A stretch of DNA of 64,000 nt from Mesorhizobium sp. CA8 (GCF_020164955.1 NZ_JAIUHG010000007.1:171162-235161), one strand, 5' to 3'. Positions 16,604 to 27,419 are shown, counted from the stretch's first letter. The notes: a model not told the origin generated them from the sequence alone. Program-made: numbers and translations.

Positions 16604-18253
16604 ATGACGGGATCAAACATCATCGATCTCACTCCCGAGATGCTTGCCGCGGCGGCCGAGAGCAAGGCCTGGCCGTTCGAGGAAGCGAAAAAAGTCATCG
16701 CCCGCTACAAGGGCAAGGACTTTCCCGAGACCGTCCTGTTCGAGACCGGCTATGGCCCGTCCGGCCTGCCGCATATCGGCACCTTCGGCGAGGTGGCGCG
16801 CACGACCATGGTGCGGCATGCCTTCCGGGTGCTGACGCAAGATAAGGTCAAGACCAAGCTTCTGTGCTTCTCCGACGACATGGACGGCATGCGCAAGATC
16901 CCGGAGAGCGTGCCGGACCGCGCCGCGCTTGAGCCCTATCTGCATATGCCGCTTACCTCGGTGCCCAATCCGTTCGGCGGCGACTATGCGAGCTTCGCCG
17001 ACCACAATAATGCGATGCTGTGCCGCTTCCTCGATACGTTCGGCTTCGACTACGAGTTCGCCAGCGCGACGCAGTACTACAAGGCCGGCCGTTTCGACGA
17101 GGTGCTGCTGCGCGCCGCCGAACGCTATGACGAGATCATGGGCGTGATGCTGCCGACGCTCGGGCCGGAGCGCCAGGCGACCTATAGCCCGTTCCTGCCG
17201 ATCTCGCCGAAGAGCGGCCGCGTGCTCTACGTGCCGATGATAAATGTCGACGCAAAGGCCGGCACCATCACCTTCGACGACGAAGGCACCGAGACGACGC
17301 TGCCTGTCACCGGCGGCCGTGTGAAGCTGCAATGGAAGCCGGATTTCGGCATGCGCTGGGCGGCGCTCGGCGTCGATTTCGAGATGTTCGGCAAGGACCA
17401 CCAGACCAACGCGGCGATCTACGACCGCATCTGCAACATCCTCGGCGGACGCGCGCCGGAGCATTTCGTCTACGAGCTGTTCCTCGACGAGGAAGGCCAG
17501 AAGATTTCGAAGTCGAAGGGCAACGGCCTGACCATCGACGAATGGCTGACCTACGCGCCGACGGAGAGCCTCGGCCTCTACATGTACCAGCGGCCGCGGC
17601 AGGCGAAGAAGCTCTATTTCGACGTCATCCCGAAGGCGGTGGACGAGTATTACGCATTCCTTGGCGCCTATCCGCGCCAGGACTGGAAGGAGCGGCTCGG
17701 CAACCCGGTCTGGCACATGCATGACGGCAACCCGCCGGCCATCGACCTGCCTGTGCCTTTCGCGCTGCTGCTCAATCTGGTCAGCGCCTCCAACGCGCAC
17801 GACAAGGCGGTGCTGTGGGGCTTCATCTCGCGGCATGCGCCGGGCGTGACGCCGAAGACGCATCCGGAGCTCGACCGCCTGACCGGCTACGCGATCCGCT
17901 ATTTCGACGACTTCGTGAAGCCGACCAAGGTCTACCGCGCCGCCGACGAGGTGGAGCGCGAGGCGCTGGCCAAGCTCTCCGACGCGCTCGGCGCGCTGCC
18001 GCAGGGCGCCGATGGCGAGGCGATCCAGAACGCCGCGCTCAATGTCGCGCGTAAGATCGAGCGCTACCAGGATCATTCCAAGCAGAGCCCGGAAGGCGGA
18101 CCCGGCGTGTCGGTCGCCTTCTTCCAGATGATCTACCAGGTGCTGATCGGCCAGGAACGCGGGCCGCGCTTCGGTTCCTTCGCGGCGCTTTACGGCATCG
18201 CCGAGACGCGCGCGCTCATTGAGCGGGCGCTGGCTGGTCAACTGGCGGCGTAA
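16604..18253 (+). CDS. lysK: Lysine--tRNA ligase, class I
   Basis: 549-aa class I lysyl-tRNA synthetase of the archaeal/alphaproteobacterial type. The Rossmann-fold signatures are HIGT near residue 57 ([13 protein letters not shown]) and KISKS near residue 300 ([11 protein letters not shown]). The C-terminal helical anticodon-binding cage follows. Most bacteria use the unrelated class II enzyme; class I is usual in alphaproteobacteria. The 3' end overlaps the convergent gene at 18216 by 38 bp. Confidence 0.96.
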   Translation: MTGSNIIDLTPEMLAAAAESKAWPFEEAKKVIARYKGKDFPETVLFETGYGPSGLPHIGTFGEVARTTMVRHAFRVLTQDKVKTKLLCFSDDMDGMRKIPESVPDRAALEPYLHMPLTSVPNPFGGDYASFADHNNAMLCRFLDTFGFDYEFASATQYYKAGRFDEVLLRAAERYDEIMGVMLPTLGPERQATYSPFLPISPKSGRVLYVPMINVDAKAGTITFDDEGTETTLPVTGGRVKLQWKPDFGMRWAALGVDFEMFGKDHQTNAAIYDRICNILGGRAPEHFVYELFLDEEGQKISKSKGNGLTIDEWLTYAPTESLGLYMYQRPRQAKKLYFDVIPKAVDEYYAFLGAYPRQDWKERLGNPVWHMHDGNPPAIDLPVPFALLLNLVSASNAHDKAVLWGFISRHAPGVTPKTHPELDRLTGYAIRYFDDFVKPTKVYRAADEVEREALAKLSDALGALPQGADGEAIQNAALNVARKIERYQDHSKQSPEGGPGVSVAFFQMIYQVLIGQERGPRFGSFAALYGIAETRALIERALAGQLAA

Positions 18254-19100
18254 CCGCGCCGCCATCAGCCGGCAGGATCGAATCCGGCGCGACCGGCGCC
18301 GGCCCTGACGCGGCCGGCAGCGCCGGCAGGCCGTCAAGCTTCGGCGCCGGGCCGAAAATACCTTTCCTTGCGGCGCGGGCCTTGTCCCCGGCCTCGACAT
18401 AGGGACCGCCTTGCGCCGCGCGCGCCCAGCCATTCTCGACCAACCACTGGCCGATGTCCTGGTTGCCGATATGGCATTCGGCGGTAATGATGTCGCGGCC
18501 GCCGTCCGGCGGCACCGTGCAGGCGACCGCACGGCCACGCAGGAAGGCGCGGAAGGCTGTTCTGGCACGCGTGCCGCAGGCCCAGCTCTTGCCCGCGTCG
18601 CTACAGGTTTCGTCGGCCTTGACGACATCCACGCCGGACACGGCGACCGCGTAGCCCTTCGACTCGATGAGCCCGGCGGCGGTGGCGACCGGCTGGAACA
18701 ATTTTGTGCCGTTCCAGTCGCCCGGCATCTTCGTTTTGGGCGGCTTGGGCGGCCCGGCCAGCGCCAGATCACTGAGCGGTGCGCGCGGTTCCACCCGTTC
18801 GAGTTCCTGGTCAGACAGGTCCGGCGGCGCCACGACGTCGGGATCGATGGCCCTCGAACGAGCGGCGGGCTTCGGCGGGCGCGGAGCGGCCGGCGCCGGG
18901 ATGGCCGAGGTCGCGGGCTCTTGCGCGGCATCAGAAGCGGAAGGGGTGTCGCCGCCGGTGGGAAGCGCATCGGCGATGGGATCGATCTGATCGACCGTGA
19001 TGCCGCTTTCGTGGCCCTTGACCGTGCGTCCGCCGGCAACAACGAGAGCCGCCATCACGGGAAGTGCCAGAATCGTCAGGGCTGTTTGAAGAAGCCGCAC
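18216..19100 (-). CDS. Membrane-anchored thermonuclease-like (SNase fold) protein
   Basis: About 294-aa protein with an N-terminal hydrophobic helix ([22 protein letters not shown]), a long proline/alanine-rich linker, and a C-terminal SNase-like domain from about residue 140: [48 protein letters not shown], and [22 protein letters not shown]. The order matches exported nuclease-like proteins of rhizobia, but the arginines of staphylococcal nuclease are only partly kept, so activity is uncertain. I set the start at the GTG at 19100, 11 bases after the S24 gene stop; a longer frame from 19145 overlaps that gene. Confidence 0.7.
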   Translation of the reverse strand: MRLLQTALTILALPVMAALVVAGGRTVKGHESGITVDQIDPIADALPTGGDTPSASDAAQEPATSAIPAPAAPRPPKPAARSRAIDPDVVAPPDLSDQELERVEPRAPLSDLALAGPPKPPKTKMPGDWNGTKLFQPVATAAGLIESKGYAVAVSGVDVVKADETCSDAGKSWACGTRARTAFRAFLRGRAVACTVPPDGGRDIITAECHIGNQDIGQWLVENGWARAAQGGPYVEAGDKARAARKGIFGPAPKLDGLPALPAASGPAPVAPDSILPADGGAVTPPVDQPAPAQ

Positions 19101-19111
19101 CGGCCCCTGCC

Positions 19112-19753
19112 CTACTGGCTCGCCCAGACGATGCGCGCCATCCATTCGATGTCGCGCGTCGGAATGTCACGGTCCGGATGGGCAGGGTTGAGCGAAACCA
19201 GCACGATCGATTTCACCGTTTGCCGGTCGAGCACCTTGGCCATCACCTCGCCGGCGGTGGTCTTGACGACGACACGGTCGCCCTTGCGCGTCGGCGCGCC
19301 CGGTTCGACGATCAGCACATCGCCATTGCGGTAGAGCGGCAGCATGGAATCGCCCTGCACCTGCAGCGCGTAGGACGTCTCGGTCGCCCGCGCCGGAAGC
19401 TCGACCAGATCCCAGCCCTGCCCTGCCGGATAGCCGGCATCGTCGAAGAAGCCTCCCGCGCCGGCCTGGGCGAAACCAAGCAACGGAACGGCGCTGCGCT
19501 GTTGGGCTATGGCGGCGCCGCCGCGCCCTTCGACCAGTCCAGTGAATTCCTCGAGCGACGCACCGGTGGCCTCGATGATCTTGGCCAGCGATTCGGTCGA
19601 GGGCCAGCGCGGCCGGCCGTCGGAAGACAGGCGCTTCGACTTGTTGAAGGCAGTCGAATCGAGGCCCGCGCGCCGGGCAAGACCGGAAGCCGATAGCGAA
19701 TAGCGCTCGGCGAGAGCGTCAATGGCGGCCCATACGCGGTCGTGTGAGAGCAC
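19112..19753 (-). CDS. S24/LexA-like helix-turn-helix repressor with self-cleavage domain
   Basis: 213-aa protein with an N-terminal HTH (ALAERYSLSASGLARRAGLDSTAFNKSKR) and a C-terminal S24 peptidase domain. The catalytic serine is in VQGDSMLPLYRNGDVLIV and the lysine in KGDRVVVKTTAGEVMAKVL. A candidate Ala-Gly cleavage site is in GFAQAGAGGFF. Such proteins act as LexA- or CI-type stress repressors. No prophage genes surround it, so a chromosomal regulator is more likely. It is followed 11 bases later by the thermonuclease-like gene, probably co-transcribed. Confidence 0.88.
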   Translation of the reverse strand: MLSHDRVWAAIDALAERYSLSASGLARRAGLDSTAFNKSKRLSSDGRPRWPSTESLAKIIEATGASLEEFTGLVEGRGGAAIAQQRSAVPLLGFAQAGAGGFFDDAGYPAGQGWDLVELPARATETSYALQVQGDSMLPLYRNGDVLIVEPGAPTRKGDRVVVKTTAGEVMAKVLDRQTVKSIVLVSLNPAHPDRDIPTRDIEWMARIVWASQ

Positions 19754-19917
19754 GCGCGCACTCCTTCAAACAGGAAAAAATGCCTCAAGTCTGTCTAGCG
19801 CGCGACCACACCATTGTCCACCGGTAGCGGTGGACCGGGATGGAAAGTGATACGCAGGCACGGATGTGCCTGGTTCCGCACACTAATCGAGCCGGCTTTC
19901 GTCGCCGACCCTGTAGG

Positions 19918-19940
19918 GGCCACGGCTGGACGCCGTGGCC
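19918..19940 (-). terminator. Hairpin downstream of the beta-oxidation operon
   Basis: GGCCACGGC (19918-19926) and GCCGTGGCC (19932-19940) form a perfect 9-bp stem with a 5-base loop in the gap between the fadJ-like gene stop and the S24 gene start. It lacks a T-run on either strand, so it may be a processing or factor-dependent stop. The remaining 229-bp gap shows no gene. Confidence 0.4.
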
Positions 19941-19982
19941 ATGGTGCGGGCCATTCGCCCCCAGACATACATCTTGGGTTGA

Positions 19983-22202
19983 TCAGGCCGCCTCTCGGAC
20001 CTCGCCCTTCCGGTAAGGGTCGAAGCGCTCGTAGAAGGTCTCGCCCTTCTCGGCCATGTCGAGCAGAAGCTTCGGCGCCTTGAACTCGGCGCCATACTTC
20101 TTCTGCAGCCCCTTGGCGATCTTGACGAAACGCTTGGCGCCGATGCCATCGATGTAGGACAGCGCGCCGCCGGTGAAGGGCGCGAAGCCGAAGGCAAGGA
20201 TCGAGCCGACATCGGCCTCGCGCGGATCGGTGACGATGCCCTCTTCCATCACCCGCGCCGCTTCCAGCGCGATGGTGACCAGCAGGCGCTGCTTCAGCTC
20301 CTCATAGTCGACTTTTTCGGCCTTCAGTTGCGGATAGAGGTCCTTCAGGCCCGGCCACAGCTTCTTCTTGGCGGGCTTTGCCGGATAGTCGTAGAAACCC
20401 TTGCCGTTCTTGCGGCCGAAGCGGCCATGCGTGTCGACCATGGTGTTGATCAGCGCCATCTGTCTGGGGTCGACAGCCTTCTCGCCCAGATCCCTGATGG
20501 TCTGCTTCATGATTTTCTGGGCAAGGTCGACGGCCGTCTCATCGGTCAGCGCCAGCGGGCCAACTGGCATGCCGGCAGCCTTGGCGGCGTTCTCGATCAT
20601 CGGTGCAGGCACACCTTCGATCAGCATCTTATAGGCTTCCGACATGTAGCGCAGCACGCAGCGGTTGACGTAGAAGCCGCGCGTGTCGTTGACGACGATC
20701 GGCGTCTTCTTGATGGCGCGCACGAAGTCGAAGGCGACGGCCAAGGCCTTGTCGCCCGTCTTCTTGCCGAGGATGATCTCGACCAGCATCATCTTGTCGA
20801 CCGGCGAGAAGAAGTGGATGCCAATGAAGTTCTTCGGCCGCGCCGAATTCTTCGCCAGCGCCGTGATCGGGATGGTGGACGTGTTGGAAGCGAAGATCGC
20901 GGACGATTTCAGCACCGCTTCCGCCTTCTCCGTGGCTTCCTTTTTGACGCTCGAATCTTCGAAGACCGCTTCGACGACGAGATCGCAGCCGGCAAGGTCG
21001 GCATAGTCCGCCGTCGGGGTGATCAACGACAGAAGCTTGTCCTTGTCCTCGGGTTTGGCGCGGCCCTTCTTGACCTGATCGGCCATCAGGCTGTCGGAAT
21101 GCGCCTTGCCCTTCTCGGCCGACGGCAGATCGCGGTCGAGCAGCACCACGGGAATGCCGGCTCGTGCGGTGACATAGGCGATGCCGGCGCCCATGAAGCC
21201 GGCGCCGAGAATGCCGATCTTCTTGAATTTGGTCTCCGGCAGGCCGGCCGGCCGGCGCGCGCCCTTGTTCAGTTCCTGCAGCGAGACGAACAGCGAGCGG
21301 ATCATCGCCGCCGCTTCCTTCGACTGCATGATTTCGGTGAAATAGCGCTGCTCGATCCTGAGCGCCGTGTCGAAGGGCACCAGCAGGCCTTCGTAGACAC
21401 ATTTCAGGATCGCGGCCGCGGCCGGATAGTTGCCGTAGGTCTCGCGACGCAGGATGGCGATCGCCGGCGGCCAGAGATTGGCGCCGGCCGCCGAATAGAT
21501 CGGCCCGCCCGGCAGCTTGAAACCCTTCTCGTCCCAGGGCGCGACCGGTTTCAGGCCGTTCCTGATCATCGCCTTGGCGGTCTCGACCAGTTTCGAAGGC
21601 TCGGCGATCTCGTGGATCAGGCCCATCTGCTTCGCCTTCTGCGGCGATAGGTTCTGGCCGGTGGTCAGCATCTGCAATGCCTGCTGCTGGTCGGTCAGCC
21701 GCGGCACGCGCTGGGTGCCGCCGGCGCCGGGAAAGATACCGATCTTCACCTCGGGAAGCGCCATCTTCACCTTGTCGCTGTCGGCGGCGACGCGGCCGTG
21801 GCAGGCGAGCGACATCTCGAAGGCGCCGCCCATGCAGGTGCCGTTGATCGCCGACACCCAAGGCTTGCCGGAAGTCTCGATCTTGCGGAACAGGCCGGTC
21901 ATATAGCCGGCATTCTCGAACAGCGCCTTGGTCGCCTTCTCGAGATCCTTCTCCTTGTCGGCGGCGAAGGTGGCGAGCATCTTCTGCAGCATGCTGATGT
22001 CGGCGCCGCCGGAGAAGGTGTCCTTGCCCGAGGTGATGACGACGCCCTTGACAGCTGCATCGCCGGTCACCTTCTCGACGATGGCGTTCAACTCGCGCAT
22101 CACCTCCTCGGTGAAGACGTTCATCGAGCGGTCCGGCATGTCCCAGGTGACCAGCGCAATGCCGTCGGCGTCGACGTCGAGGGTGAAATTGGTGTAGCTC
22201 AT
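19983..22202 (-). CDS. Fatty-acid oxidation multifunctional protein (enoyl-CoA hydratase / 3-hydroxyacyl-CoA dehydrogenase)
   Basis: 739-aa FadB/FadJ-type enzyme. The N-terminal crotonase domain keeps both catalytic glutamates ([13 protein letters not shown] and [15 protein letters not shown]). From about residue 330 the NAD-binding domain has [17 protein letters not shown] and the dehydrogenase histidine in [17 protein letters not shown]. It performs the second and third steps of beta-oxidation. It is the last gene of a four-gene operon, 12 bases after the thiolase gene. Confidence 0.93.
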   Translation of the reverse strand: MSYTNFTLDVDADGIALVTWDMPDRSMNVFTEEVMRELNAIVEKVTGDAAVKGVVITSGKDTFSGGADISMLQKMLATFAADKEKDLEKATKALFENAGYMTGLFRKIETSGKPWVSAINGTCMGGAFEMSLACHGRVAADSDKVKMALPEVKIGIFPGAGGTQRVPRLTDQQQALQMLTTGQNLSPQKAKQMGLIHEIAEPSKLVETAKAMIRNGLKPVAPWDEKGFKLPGGPIYSAAGANLWPPAIAILRRETYGNYPAAAAILKCVYEGLLVPFDTALRIEQRYFTEIMQSKEAAAMIRSLFVSLQELNKGARRPAGLPETKFKKIGILGAGFMGAGIAYVTARAGIPVVLLDRDLPSAEKGKAHSDSLMADQVKKGRAKPEDKDKLLSLITPTADYADLAGCDLVVEAVFEDSSVKKEATEKAEAVLKSSAIFASNTSTIPITALAKNSARPKNFIGIHFFSPVDKMMLVEIILGKKTGDKALAVAFDFVRAIKKTPIVVNDTRGFYVNRCVLRYMSEAYKMLIEGVPAPMIENAAKAAGMPVGPLALTDETAVDLAQKIMKQTIRDLGEKAVDPRQMALINTMVDTHGRFGRKNGKGFYDYPAKPAKKKLWPGLKDLYPQLKAEKVDYEELKQRLLVTIALEAARVMEEGIVTDPREADVGSILAFGFAPFTGGALSYIDGIGAKRFVKIAKGLQKKYGAEFKAPKLLLDMAEKGETFYERFDPYRKGEVREAA

Positions 22203-22214
22203 CGTCTCTCTCCC

Positions 22215-23423
22215 TCAGACGCGTTCGATGATGGTTGCGGTGCCCATGCCGGCGCCGATGCAGAGCGTGACCAGCGCGGTGTTCAAGTCGCGGCGCTCCA
22301 GCTCGTCCAGCACCGTGCCCAGGATCATCGCGCCGGTGGCGCCGAGCGGATGACCCATGGCGATCGCGCCGCCATTGACGTTGATCTGGTCATGCGGGAT
22401 GTCGAAAGCCTGCATGTAGCGCAGCACGACCGAAGCGAAGGCCTCGTTGAGCTCGAACAGGTCGATGTCCGACTGCTTCATCTTGGCGCGCTTCAGAAGC
22501 TTCCCAGTGACGTCGACCGGACCGGTCAGCATCAGCACCGGTTCGGAACCGATATTGGCGAAGGCGCGGATGCGGGCGCGCGGCTTCAGCCCCATCGCCT
22601 TGCCGGCCTTCTTGGAGCCGAGCAGCACGGCGGCGGCGCCGTCGACGATGCCGGAGGAATTGCCGGCATGGTGGACGTGGTTGACCTCCTCGACTTCGGG
22701 ATGCTTCTGCACGGCGACCGCGTCGAAGCCGCCCATTTCGCCGGGCATGACGAAGGATGGATTGAGCGAAGCCAGCGACTGCATGTCGGTCGTGGGCCGC
22801 ATGTGCTCGTCATGATCGAGGATGGTGAGACCATTCTGGTCCTTGATCGGGATGACCGAATTCTTGAAACGGCCCTCACTCCAGGCCTTGGCGGCGCGCT
22901 TCTGGCTCTCGACGGCGTAGGCATCGACGTCATCGCGGGAAAACCCGTATTTGGTGGCGATCAGGTCGGCCGAGATGCCCTGCGGCACGAACCAGCCGGG
23001 CAGGCCAACGGAGGGGTCCATGAACCAGGCGCCGCCCGACATGCCCATGCCGACGCGCGACATGGATTCGACGCCGCCGGCAATCACGATCTCGTCCGCC
23101 CCTTGCGCGATCTTGGCGGCGCCGAAATTGATGGCGTCGAGACCCGAGGCGCAGAAGCGCGAGATCTGCATGCCGGGCGCCTTGGTGTCGTAGCCGGCCT
23201 CGAAGGCGGCGGCGCGCGGAATGACGGAGCCAGCCTCGCCGACCGGATCGACGCAACCGAAGATGATGTCGTCGACATTGCCGGTGTCGAGCCCGTTGCG
23301 GTCGCGCAGCGCTTCGAGCGTCCTTGCGGCGAGCCGCACCGCCGGCACCTCATGCAGCGAGCCATCCTTCTTGCCCCTGCCGCGCGGCGTGCGCACGGCG
23401 TCATAGACGTAAGCCTCAGTCAT
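22215..23423 (-). CDS. Acetyl-CoA C-acyltransferase (beta-oxidation thiolase)
   Basis: 402-aa thiolase. The nucleophilic cysteine is in [14 protein letters not shown], the catalytic histidine in [15 protein letters not shown], and the second cysteine in LCIGAGMG. It cleaves 3-ketoacyl-CoA to acetyl-CoA plus a shortened acyl-CoA. Its position before the hydratase-dehydrogenase gene supports a FadA partner role rather than a biosynthetic PhbA role. Confidence 0.93.
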   Translation of the reverse strand: MTEAYVYDAVRTPRGRGKKDGSLHEVPAVRLAARTLEALRDRNGLDTGNVDDIIFGCVDPVGEAGSVIPRAAAFEAGYDTKAPGMQISRFCASGLDAINFGAAKIAQGADEIVIAGGVESMSRVGMGMSGGAWFMDPSVGLPGWFVPQGISADLIATKYGFSRDDVDAYAVESQKRAAKAWSEGRFKNSVIPIKDQNGLTILDHDEHMRPTTDMQSLASLNPSFVMPGEMGGFDAVAVQKHPEVEEVNHVHHAGNSSGIVDGAAAVLLGSKKAGKAMGLKPRARIRAFANIGSEPVLMLTGPVDVTGKLLKRAKMKQSDIDLFELNEAFASVVLRYMQAFDIPHDQINVNGGAIAMGHPLGATGAMILGTVLDELERRDLNTALVTLCIGAGMGTATIIERV

Positions 23424-23456
23424 TTTCGTGCTCCTTGGCTTTGCCGGCCGCCGCGC

Positions 23457-24629
23457 TCAGAGAGAGCGCCCGATCAGCAATTTCATGATTTCGTTGGTGC
23501 CGCCGTAGATGCGCTGGACGCGGGCGTCGCGGTACATGCGGGCGATCGGGTATTCATTCATGTAGCCATAGCCGCCATGCAGTTGAAGGCATTCGTCGAC
23601 GACTTTGCCCTGCAGGTCGCTGAGCCAGTATTTGGCCATCGAGGCGGTGACCGGATCGAGGCCGCCGTCGATATGGCGGGCGACGCAATCATTGTAGAAG
23701 ACGCGGCCGATCGTGGCCTCGGTCTTCAATTCGGCCAGCTTGAACTGGGTGTTCTGGAAATCGATGACCGCCTTGCCGAAGGCCTTGCGTTCCTTGACGT
23801 AGTCGATGGTCAGCGCCAGCGCCCGCTCGATCATGGCGATCGCCCCGGTGCCGATCTGCAGCCGCTCCTGCGGCAGTTGCTGCATCAGCTGGACGAAGCC
23901 CTTGCCTTCCTCGTCGCCGAGCAGATTGGAGGTCGGCACGCGCACGTCGTTGAAGAACAGCTCCGAGGTGTCGTTCGACTTCAGACCTATCTTGTCGAGG
24001 TTGCGGCCGCGTTCGAAGCCCTCGACCTCGTCGGTCTCGACGACGATCAGCGAGGTGCCCTTGGCGCCCTTGTCGGGATCGGTCTTGGTGACGACGATGA
24101 TCAGATTGGCAAGCTGGCCGTTGGTGATGAAGGTCTTCGAGCCGCTGATCTTGTAATGGTTGCCGTCCTTCTCGGCGCGGGTCTTGACGCCCTGCAGGTC
24201 GGAACCGGCGCCGGGCTCGGTCATGGCGATGGCGCCGATCAGCTCGCCGGTCGCGAGCTTGGGGAGCCATTTCTGTTTCTGCTCTTCCGAACCGTAATGC
24301 AGGATGTAGGGTGCTACGATCGAATTGTGCAGGCCGATGCCGAAGCCGTCGACGCCGACGTGGCCGATTGCCTCGATGATGGCGCTCTCATGCGCGAAGG
24401 TGCCGCCCGAGCCGCCATATTCCTCCGGCATGGAAGCACAGAGCAGTCCGGCAGCACCCGCCTTCAGCCAGCTCTCGCGGTCGAACATCTCGTTCTTCTC
24501 GAACTCGTCGTAACGTGGCGCGATCTCCTCTGCCATGAAGCGGGACGCCATGTCGTAGAGCATGCCAACCTCGTCCGCCGCCCAGGCGGGCTTCGGAAGA
24601 CCAAGAATTTCGGCTGGATTTGTCGCCAC
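23457..24629 (-). CDS. Acyl-CoA dehydrogenase
   Basis: 390-aa FAD enzyme of the classical short form. Motifs: AIAMTEPGAGSDLQGVKTRA, FITNGQLANL, and the C-terminal QLHGGYGYMNEYPIARMYRDARVQRIYGGTNEIMK signature described by its pieces LHGGYGYM and RIYGGTNEIM. It begins at the GTG at 24629 with a strong GGAGG upstream. Oxidises acyl-CoA to trans-2-enoyl-CoA. Chain-length preference is unknown. Confidence 0.92.
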   Translation of the reverse strand: MATNPAEILGLPKPAWAADEVGMLYDMASRFMAEEIAPRYDEFEKNEMFDRESWLKAGAAGLLCASMPEEYGGSGGTFAHESAIIEAIGHVGVDGFGIGLHNSIVAPYILHYGSEEQKQKWLPKLATGELIGAIAMTEPGAGSDLQGVKTRAEKDGNHYKISGSKTFITNGQLANLIIVVTKTDPDKGAKGTSLIVVETDEVEGFERGRNLDKIGLKSNDTSELFFNDVRVPTSNLLGDEEGKGFVQLMQQLPQERLQIGTGAIAMIERALALTIDYVKERKAFGKAVIDFQNTQFKLAELKTEATIGRVFYNDCVARHIDGGLDPVTASMAKYWLSDLQGKVVDECLQLHGGYGYMNEYPIARMYRDARVQRIYGGTNEIMKLLIGRSL

Positions 24630-24681
24630 GATTTCCTCCGCGTTCCGACATTTGTGGGCCGGCGAAGCCGGCCCGCCAAAC

Positions 24682-26478
24682 CTAGAACGCTTCCGCCGGC
24701 AGCGCCATTAGCGTGTCCGCGCCACTCGAAATGCGGGCGAGACGCGTCGCCGTTTCCGGCATGACCCGCTCCATGAAAAAGCGGGCCGTCGTGAGTTTGG
24801 CTTCATAGAACGCGCCGGCGCCATTGGCGCCTTCCGCGAGCTTCGCCTGCGCGCACTCCGCCATCTGCGCCCACATATAGCCCAGCGCCACCAGGCCGAA
24901 GAGATGCATGTAGTCGGTCGAGGCAGCACCCGCATTGTCGGGTTTGGCCATGGCGTTCTGCACCAGCCACATGGTGGCCGCCTGCAGGTCGTTGAGGCCT
25001 TTCTTCAGCGCCTTGGTGAAGGGCGCCATCTTCTCGTCGGCGCGGTTTTCTTCGCAGAACTCGCCGACCTCCTTGAAGAAGGCCTGCACGGCGCGGCCGC
25101 CATTCTGCGCCAGCTTGCGGCCGACGAGGTCGAGCGCCTGGATGCCGTTGGCGCCCTCATAGATCATGGCGATGCGGGCATCGCGCACGAACTGGCTCAT
25201 GCCGTGCTCCTCGATATAGCCGTGGCCGCCGAACACCTGCTGGGCCATGACCGCATGGTCGAAACCCTTGTCGGTGAGCACGCCCTTGACCACCGGCGTC
25301 ATCAGCCCGGTGTAGTCGTCGGCCGCCTGACGATCTTTGTCGTCACCGGAACGATGCGCGACATCGGACTTGATCGCCGTCCACAGCGCCAGCGCCCGGC
25401 CACCCTCGTTGAACGCCTTCATGGTCATCAGCGAGCGGCGGATGTCGGGATGGACGATGATTGGATCGGCCTTCTTGTCCGGCGCCTTGGCGCCCGACAA
25501 CGAGCGACCCTGCAGCCGGTCCTTCGCGTAAGAAACGGCGTTCTGATAGGCGATCTCGGAGACCGAAAGCCCCTGCAGGCCAACGCCGAGGCGGGCCTCG
25601 TTCATCATCGTGAACATGGCCTTCAGGCCGCCGTTCAACTCGCCGAGCAGCGTGCCCTCGGCCTCGTCATAGTTCATGACGCAGGTCGAGTTGCCGTGGA
25701 TGCCCATCTTCTCCTCGATCGAGCCGCAGGAGAGCGTGTTGCGTTCACCGGGATTGCCCGAGCCATCGAGCTTGAACTTCGGCACAATGAACAGCGAGAT
25801 GCCCTTCACGCCTTCCGGCGCACCCTCGGCGCGGGCAAGCACCAGGTGGACGATGTTGTCCGACATGTCGTGCTCGCCGGCGGAGATGAAGATCTTCTGG
25901 CCGGAAATCCTGTAGGTGCTGTCGCCATTGGGAACGGCCTTGGTGCGCAGCAGGCCGAGATCGGTGCCGCAATGCGGCTCGGTCAGGTTCATGGTGCCGG
26001 TCCAGGTGCCCTCGATCAGCCTGGGCAGCCAGGTCGCCTTCTGCTCGTCGGTGCCGTGGGTGACGATCGCCGCGATCGCGCCTTGCGTCAGGCCGGGATA
26101 CATCATCAGCGCCATGTTGGCGGAAACCATATATTCGGAAACAGCCTGGTGCACCGTGTAGGGCAGGCCTTGGCCGCCGAACTCGACGGGTGCCGCAAGC
26201 CCCATCCAGCCGCCTTCTCGATACTGGTCAAAGGCCTCCTTGAACCCCTTGGGCGTGGTCACCGAGCCGTCGTCATGGCGCACGCAGCCTTCCATGTCGC
26301 CAACGCGGTTCAGCGGATGCATGACGTTCTCGGCGAGCTTTGCGCCTTCGGCGAGGATCGCCTCGACCACGTCAGGTGTCGCGTCCGAGAAGCCCGGAAG
26401 ATTGGAATAGCGCTGATAGCCCAGCACGTCGTTGAGCACGAACAGCGTGTCCTGGATCGGCGCCCTGTAGATCGTCAT
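24682..26478 (-). CDS. Large acyl-CoA dehydrogenase with C-terminal extension
   Basis: 598-aa member of the acyl-CoA dehydrogenase subfamily with an N-terminal DMSP/acyl-CoA-type extension and a C-terminal helical domain. Visible are [26 protein letters not shown] and [18 protein letters not shown], plus [18 protein letters not shown]. The ATG at 26478 has GGAGG upstream; upstream in-frame sequence from 26571 reads through the operator region and is not coding. First gene of the operon, with a palindromic operator at 26575-26596. Confidence 0.92.
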   Translation of the reverse strand: MTIYRAPIQDTLFVLNDVLGYQRYSNLPGFSDATPDVVEAILAEGAKLAENVMHPLNRVGDMEGCVRHDDGSVTTPKGFKEAFDQYREGGWMGLAAPVEFGGQGLPYTVHQAVSEYMVSANMALMMYPGLTQGAIAAIVTHGTDEQKATWLPRLIEGTWTGTMNLTEPHCGTDLGLLRTKAVPNGDSTYRISGQKIFISAGEHDMSDNIVHLVLARAEGAPEGVKGISLFIVPKFKLDGSGNPGERNTLSCGSIEEKMGIHGNSTCVMNYDEAEGTLLGELNGGLKAMFTMMNEARLGVGLQGLSVSEIAYQNAVSYAKDRLQGRSLSGAKAPDKKADPIIVHPDIRRSLMTMKAFNEGGRALALWTAIKSDVAHRSGDDKDRQAADDYTGLMTPVVKGVLTDKGFDHAVMAQQVFGGHGYIEEHGMSQFVRDARIAMIYEGANGIQALDLVGRKLAQNGGRAVQAFFKEVGEFCEENRADEKMAPFTKALKKGLNDLQAATMWLVQNAMAKPDNAGAASTDYMHLFGLVALGYMWAQMAECAQAKLAEGANGAGAFYEAKLTTARFFMERVMPETATRLARISSGADTLMALPAEAF

Positions 26479-26574
26479 GCCTTCCTCCGCCCTTACGATC
26501 CCGGCCAGCCAGCAAGTCGCCTGTCCATGTCCTGGACAGAAGGCCGGGCCAATGTCGATGCCCGATAGCAAATA

Positions 26575-26596
26575 TTGACGTTTGCGTAAACGTCAA
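26575..26596. promoter_or_regulatory. 22-bp palindromic operator upstream of the beta-oxidation operon
   Basis: TTGACGTTT-GCGT-AAACGTCAA is a perfect 9-bp inverted repeat with a 4-bp spacer, about 97 bases before the first acyl-CoA dehydrogenase gene. A related 16-mer TTTACGTTTACGTCAA occurs at 27297-27312 before the merR gene. The spacing fits a MerR-type dimer, as described for LiuR-like regulators of acyl-CoA genes. Confidence 0.75.
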
Positions 26597-26644
26597 CTTG
26601 GTCGCAACCAAAAATTTTTGTGAGCGGTCAGGGATTGTGGCGAT

Positions 26645-26677
26645 AAAAAAGCCGCGCGGCTACAGCCACGCGGCTTT
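26645..26677 (-). terminator. Intrinsic terminator of the merR gene
   Basis: AAAGCCGCG (26648-26656) and CGCGGCTTT (26669-26677) form a 9-bp stem with a 12-base loop; on the minus strand a run of six T (forward 26645-26650) follows. It sits just downstream of merR and before the dehydrogenase promoter region, so the operon is probably transcribed from its own promoter. Confidence 0.75.
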
Positions 26678-26709
26678 CTACGTCCGGAGTATTTCCTGAC
26701 AGCGGGCGA

Positions 26710-27174
26710 TCAGCCGGCGGCGCTTGCTTGCGGCGCAGCTGTGCGCTCGCTGAGCATCTGGCGCACGATGGACATCGAATTGCTCAACTCGCCGATGGCG
26801 TCGTCGATCAGCGCGCGCTGCTTCTGCAACCGGGCGAGCTGCTTCTCGGACTTGTCGAGCGCCAGCCGCAACTGCTTGGTGTTGGTGCCGGTCGGATCGT
26901 AGAGATCCATCATCTGCTTGACGTCGCGCAGCGAGAACCCAACCTTGCGCCCGAGCAGGATAAGCTTCAGCCGGGCCTTGTCGCGGCGTGTGTAGAGACG
27001 GGTCGAGCCGTCGCGATGCGGATTGAGAAGGCCCTTGTCTTCGTAGAAACGCAGCGTGCGCAGCGTCACGCCGTATTTCTTGGCCATCTCGCCGATGCGG
27101 ACGAATTCCTCGCCGGCCTCGGCCGGAATGTCATTGGTATTGGCCGCGGCTTCGCCGGGCGAAACAAGTTTCAT
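26710..27174 (-). CDS. MerR family transcriptional regulator, likely of beta-oxidation genes
   Basis: 154-aa regulator. The N-terminal winged helix begins at FVRIGEMAKKYGVTLRTLRFYEDKGLLNPHRDG, then a long dimerisation helix follows (KQLRLALDKSEKQLARLQKQRALIDDAI). There are no cysteines for metal sensing, so it is not a metal-responsive MerR. Start at 27174 because upstream residues from 27243 look non-coding; the ribosome site is weak. The same sort of palindrome precedes it and the operon downstream, which argues for autoregulation and control of fatty or amino-acid acyl-CoA degradation. Confidence 0.85.
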   Translation of the reverse strand: MKLVSPGEAAANTNDIPAEAGEEFVRIGEMAKKYGVTLRTLRFYEDKGLLNPHRDGSTRLYTRRDKARLKLILLGRKVGFSLRDVKQMMDLYDPTGTNTKQLRLALDKSEKQLARLQKQRALIDDAIGELSNSMSIVRQMLSERTAAPQASAAG

Positions 27175-27296
27175 GGTCACTGGCTTTCCCCTGATGGCGT
27201 CGCGGTCGCGGACCAAGCGTCGCCTGAATGGAAGCGGGGGCATGCTTCCAATCGTGGTTGGAACAAATCAATCGCAAGAGGCACGGCTTCGCACCT

Positions 27297-27312
27297 TTTA
27301 CGTTTACGTCAA
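27297..27312. promoter_or_regulatory. Second MerR-type operator, upstream of merR
   Basis: TTTACGTTTACGTCAA is an imperfect palindrome (TTTACGT / ACGTCAA). It matches the reverse complement of the first 16 bases of the 26575-26596 site at 13 of 16 positions. It lies about 125 bases before the merR start. Confidence 0.6.
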
Positions 27313-27404
27313 TTCTATATCGATAGCCGCCGGGTGACGCAAGGGCGTTATCGAACCGGAACTTTATGCCGCACCCGGACGCCGACTGATGATTATGCGA
27401 CTTC

Positions 27405-27419
27405 TTAAGCTTGGTTAAC
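27405..27419. promoter_or_regulatory. CtrA-box-like site upstream of podJ (6-base spacer)
   Basis: TTAA-GCTTGG-TTAAC at 27405-27419 resembles the CtrA box TTAA-N7-TTAAC but with a 6-base spacer. It is about 205 bases before the podJ start. The 450-bp gap 27175-27624 holds this site, the MerR-type operator and no gene I can recognise. Confidence 0.35.

Noticed and set aside
16613..19042. Very long open frame (about 809 codons) antisense to lysK and the thermonuclease-like gene
   Set aside because: It mirrors the high third-position GC of the real genes; its product is arginine/glycine-rich with no domain, and it lies across two genes with clear families.
21798..24764. Long plus-strand open frame (about 988 codons) across the beta-oxidation genes
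   Set aside because: Antisense to well-supported thiolase, dehydrogenase and hydratase genes, with low-complexity translated sequence and no ribosome site.
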